A DNA stretch of 24,498 nucleotides from Clostridia bacterium (GTDB lineage: Bacteria > Bacillota > Clostridia > UMGS1810), in the NCBI GenBank assembly GCA_016293435.1, contig JAEDEG010000039.1, forward strand, positions 1 through 24,498, in the 5' to 3' direction. Shown in pieces: positions 23,121 through 24,498 of this stretch (positions within the stretch are counted from its first letter, which is position 1; every line of letters begins with the position of its first letter). A program made the position numbers and the translations under genes. The notes beneath the pieces are model-generated. The model ran no database searches, was not told the DNA's origin, and saw only the letters and a program-made list of their open reading frames with translations.

Positions 23121-23558
23121 TTACAGTCTCTTGTCGGTTATAAGCTTTTTCATTATTATTTTGGTTCCGACTCCGGGAAGCGAATTTACCGAAACACTGT
23201 CCATAAATGTTTCCATAACAGTAAATCCCATGCCTGAGCGTTCTGCCTCGGGGCAGGAGGTGTACATCGGCTCCATTGCCTTTTCTATATCCTCTATCCC
23301 TTTGCCGCTGTCTCTGATTTCGATTGTGACAAGCATGTTTTCTATACTGCAATCCATAAATACCATCCCGTCACATTTGCCGCTGTAGCCATGTACTATT
23401 GCATTGGTAACTGCCTCGGATACGGCAGTTTTAACATCGGTAAGTTCTTCTATGGTGGGGTCGAGCTGAGATATAAACGATGCACAAATCACCCTTGCAA
23501 GGCTTTCGTTTTCGGGAATGGAAATAAAGCTGGTTTTTACGTTATTATACTGGTTCAT
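23121..23558 (-). CDS. spoIIAB: Anti-sigma F factor SpoIIAB
   Basis: GHKL-fold serine kinase and anti-sigma factor of 145 residues that binds SigF and phosphorylates SpoIIAA. The ATP site motifs are present: the N box SEAVTNAIVHGY (47-58, N52), the G1 box RDSGKGI (82-88) and the G2 box ERSGMGFTVM (106-115). AAAGGA is 7 nt upstream of the ATG. It sits between spoIIAA (27 nt gap) and sigF (11 nt), the invariant order of the operon. Confidence 0.96.
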   Translation of the reverse strand: MNQYNNVKTSFISIPENESLARVICASFISQLDPTIEELTDVKTAVSEAVTNAIVHGYSGKCDGMVFMDCSIENMLVTIEIRDSGKGIEDIEKAMEPMYTSCPEAERSGMGFTVMETFMDSVSVNSLPGVGTKIIMKKLITDKRL

Positions 23559-23585
23559 ATATTTATCCTTTCATCTCGCAGTTTA

Positions 23586-23915
23586 TTATACCAATGCATT
23601 GGTAAGGGAGGTATATATGGGAATTATTTTTTCTATACCTGACATCTCGAGAATTTTGCCGAGAGTCTCGTTGGAGGATACAATCTTAACCTTGCTCCCG
23701 AAGCTTGTCACAAGCTTGTAGCGTCCGATAATAACGCCAATGCCCGAGCTGTCCATAAATGTGACATCTGTCAGATCAATTACAAAATCCTTGGTGGGAT
23801 ATGTCACTATTTTCTTATCAGCTTCGTTGCGAATCTGTATTGCATAGCGATGATCAATCTCACCGTCAATTTTCATTATAAGGTGATTTTTTTCATTGGA
23901 AAATTTGAGATTCAT
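23586..23915 (-). CDS. spoIIAA: Anti-anti-sigma F factor SpoIIAA
   Basis: STAS-domain protein of 109 residues. Unphosphorylated, it releases SigF from SpoIIAB. The regulated serine is S57 in VTFMDSSGIGVIIGRYK, equivalent to S58 of B. subtilis. The N-terminal strands (LIMKIDGEIDHRYA) and the C-terminal helix (LGKILEMSGIEKIIPIY) are typical. GGAGG lies 10 nt before the ATG. It is the first gene of the operon, with a sigma-H-like promoter at 23973-23999. Confidence 0.96.
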   Translation of the reverse strand: MNLKFSNEKNHLIMKIDGEIDHRYAIQIRNEADKKIVTYPTKDFVIDLTDVTFMDSSGIGVIIGRYKLVTSFGSKVKIVSSNETLGKILEMSGIEKIIPIYTSLTNALV

Positions 23916-23972
23916 GTCTTTTCAGCCTCCGTTTAAATTTTGTGGGATACATCAAATCGTACACCTGATTAT

Positions 23973-23999
23973 AAATTCAAGAAAACCCCCTATTTTCCT
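23973..23999 (-). promoter_or_regulatory. sigma-H-type promoter of the spoIIA operon
   Basis: On the minus strand AGGAAAAT (23999-23992) is a good sigma-H -35. GAATTT (23978-23973) is a good -10, with 14 nt between AGGAAAA and GAAT, as in the B. subtilis consensus. spoIIA is a sigma-H/Spo0A target in B. subtilis. The -35 lies inside the hairpin that ends folC. Confidence 0.65.
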
Positions 24000-24021
24000 T
24001 TGACGGAAAATGGGGGGTTTT
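23982..24021. terminator. Terminator of folC, overlapping the spoIIA promoter
   Basis: A 17-bp stem with one mismatched position (AAAACCCCCTATTTTCC at 23982-23998 with 24005-24021) has a 6-nt loop. On the minus strand it is followed by CTTGAATTTATAAT, a poor T-run apart from the TTTT within the stem. Confidence 0.75.
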
Positions 24022-24039
24022 GTCTTTCGGTTGACCAAA

Positions 24040-24046
24040 TACGACA
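24040..24046 (-). promoter_or_regulatory. Candidate Spo0A box upstream of spoIIA
   Basis: TGTCGTA (24046-24040) differs at one position from the 0A box TGTCGAA. It lies 40 nt upstream of the sigma-H -35, near position -75, within the range where B. subtilis spoIIA carries Spo0A sites. A seven-base near match alone is weak evidence. Confidence 0.35.
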
Positions 24047-24053
24047 CCAATCT

Positions 24054-24498
24054 TTAATTTTTGAGAGCTGACTGCCTGAGAGCACCTGTAAGATACAGTG
24101 AGCCGAACACAAAAACCACGCCTTCGCTCCCGGCAAGGCTTTTGGCAAGCCGATAGGCATTTTCGCAAGCTTCTTCGATATAGCAGTCTATACCCTTGGA
24201 TTTTAAAAGCCTATACATTTCTTCCGCGTTAGTTTTGCGAAGGGAGGGAACTGTGGTTACCACCACGGTGTCGCAATGCTTAGCCAAAAGCTCAGCGCTT
24301 TCCTTCCAATCTTTTTCGCTGAGCATAGAAAAGAGAAATACTCTTTTGGAATCGGGAAAATAGAGCTCTATGCTATCCATAAGAGCACGGATTCCGTGGC
24401 TGTTGTGAGCGCCGTCAAGCACTGTGACAGGGCTATGCCCCACTATCTCGAATCTGCACTTCCAAAAGCTTGATGAAAGACCGTTTTGGATATCGGTA
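24054..24498 (-). CDS. folC: Folylpolyglutamate synthase/dihydrofolate synthase FolC, C-terminal part (partial)
   Basis: The last 147 codons or so of a Mur-ligase-family enzyme that adds glutamate to folates; the rest lies beyond the window. The frame runs to the edge. The segment WKCRFEIVGHSPVTVLDGAHN is the hallmark of the FolC C-terminal domain (usually W-x-G-R-x-E with ILDGAHN). Further matches are FLFSMLSEKDWKESAELL and VFVFGSLYLTGALRQ near the end (usually GSLYLxGEVR). In this copy K/C replaces the usual PGR just after the W. It is transcribed towards spoIIA and ends 138 nt before spoIIAA. Confidence 0.92.
   Translation of the reverse strand, partial: TDIQNGLSSSFWKCRFEIVGHSPVTVLDGAHNSHGIRALMDSIELYFPDSKRVFLFSMLSEKDWKESAELLAKHCDTVVVTTVPSLRKTNAEEMYRLLKSKGIDCYIEEACENAYRLAKSLAGSEGVVFVFGSLYLTGALRQSALKN

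Noticed and set aside
23110..23352. N-terminal extension of sigF by 81 codons
   Set aside because: The extension overlaps spoIIAB in another frame, is rich in Arg/Asn/Gln unlike any sigma factor, and the TTG at 23109 has a good Shine-Dalgarno site.
22657..23388. Plus-strand open frame (243 codons) opposite sigF and spoIIAB
   Set aside because: It crosses two conserved sporulation genes on the other strand, and the translation shows no domain; a shadow frame.

Overview
The window reads as chromosomal DNA from an anaerobic, endospore-forming member of the Clostridia, probably an Oscillospirales/Ruminococcaceae-like gut lineage. It carries a complete spoIIA operon (spoIIAA-spoIIAB-sigF), a gerA-type germinant-receptor operon, a Veg protein, a long-form ribosome hibernation factor and an oxygen-labile class I fumarase subunit. 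A-rich Shine-Dalgarno sites and frequent TTG/GTG starts fit the same group. The lineage is an inference from gene content; no rRNA is present. Almost all genes are ordinary core or sporulation genes. I see no CRISPR array, prophage, transposase, integrase, tRNA or rRNA.

Layout, left to right. (1) 1-786: the first codons of an unidentified minus-strand gene, then a divergent DtxR-family regulator with a consensus promoter. (2) 844-3556, minus: a CNNM/CorC-type membrane protein followed by the dipeptidase PepD. (3) 3557-3996: no long gene, but a compact promoter + 40-codon ORF + terminator unit on the minus strand. (4) 3997-7560, minus: germinant-receptor operon A-B-C. (5) 7653-9517, plus: veg, a class I fumarase alpha subunit and hpf. 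(6) 9574-11198, minus: a secreted Trp/Tyr-rich protein with a duplicated module, and the phosphodiesterase YfcE. (7) 11341-11886, plus: a YwlG-like protein. (8) 11955-15889, minus: HAD phosphatase, DUF512 radical-SAM-like protein, Der GTPase and PlsY, packed with 4-16 nt gaps. (9) About 15935-16072: a cluster of hairpins closed by a terminal inverted repeat, unexplained by any gene. (10) 16115-16819, minus: DUF177 protein and ribosomal protein L32 under a perfect consensus promoter. (11) 16943-22249, minus: ROK regulator, two tandem paralogous membrane glycosyltransferases, and PgeF. (12) 22396-23915, minus: spoIIA operon. (13) 24054-24498, minus: C-terminal part of FolC.

How they work together: the spoIIA operon starts forespore-specific transcription and the ger operon serves the finished spore's exit from dormancy. 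The Der/PlsY/L32/DUF177/HPF genes serve ribosome assembly, ribosome hibernation and phospholipid synthesis. The two glycosyltransferases with the ROK regulator and PgeF suggest a cell-surface polysaccharide or envelope locus of unknown product.

The least explained items are the multi-hairpin element (15935-16072), the small orphan transcription unit (3625-3809), the secreted repeat protein (9574-10590) and the duplicated glycosyltransferases. All database-level statements are from memory of the families; no search was run.
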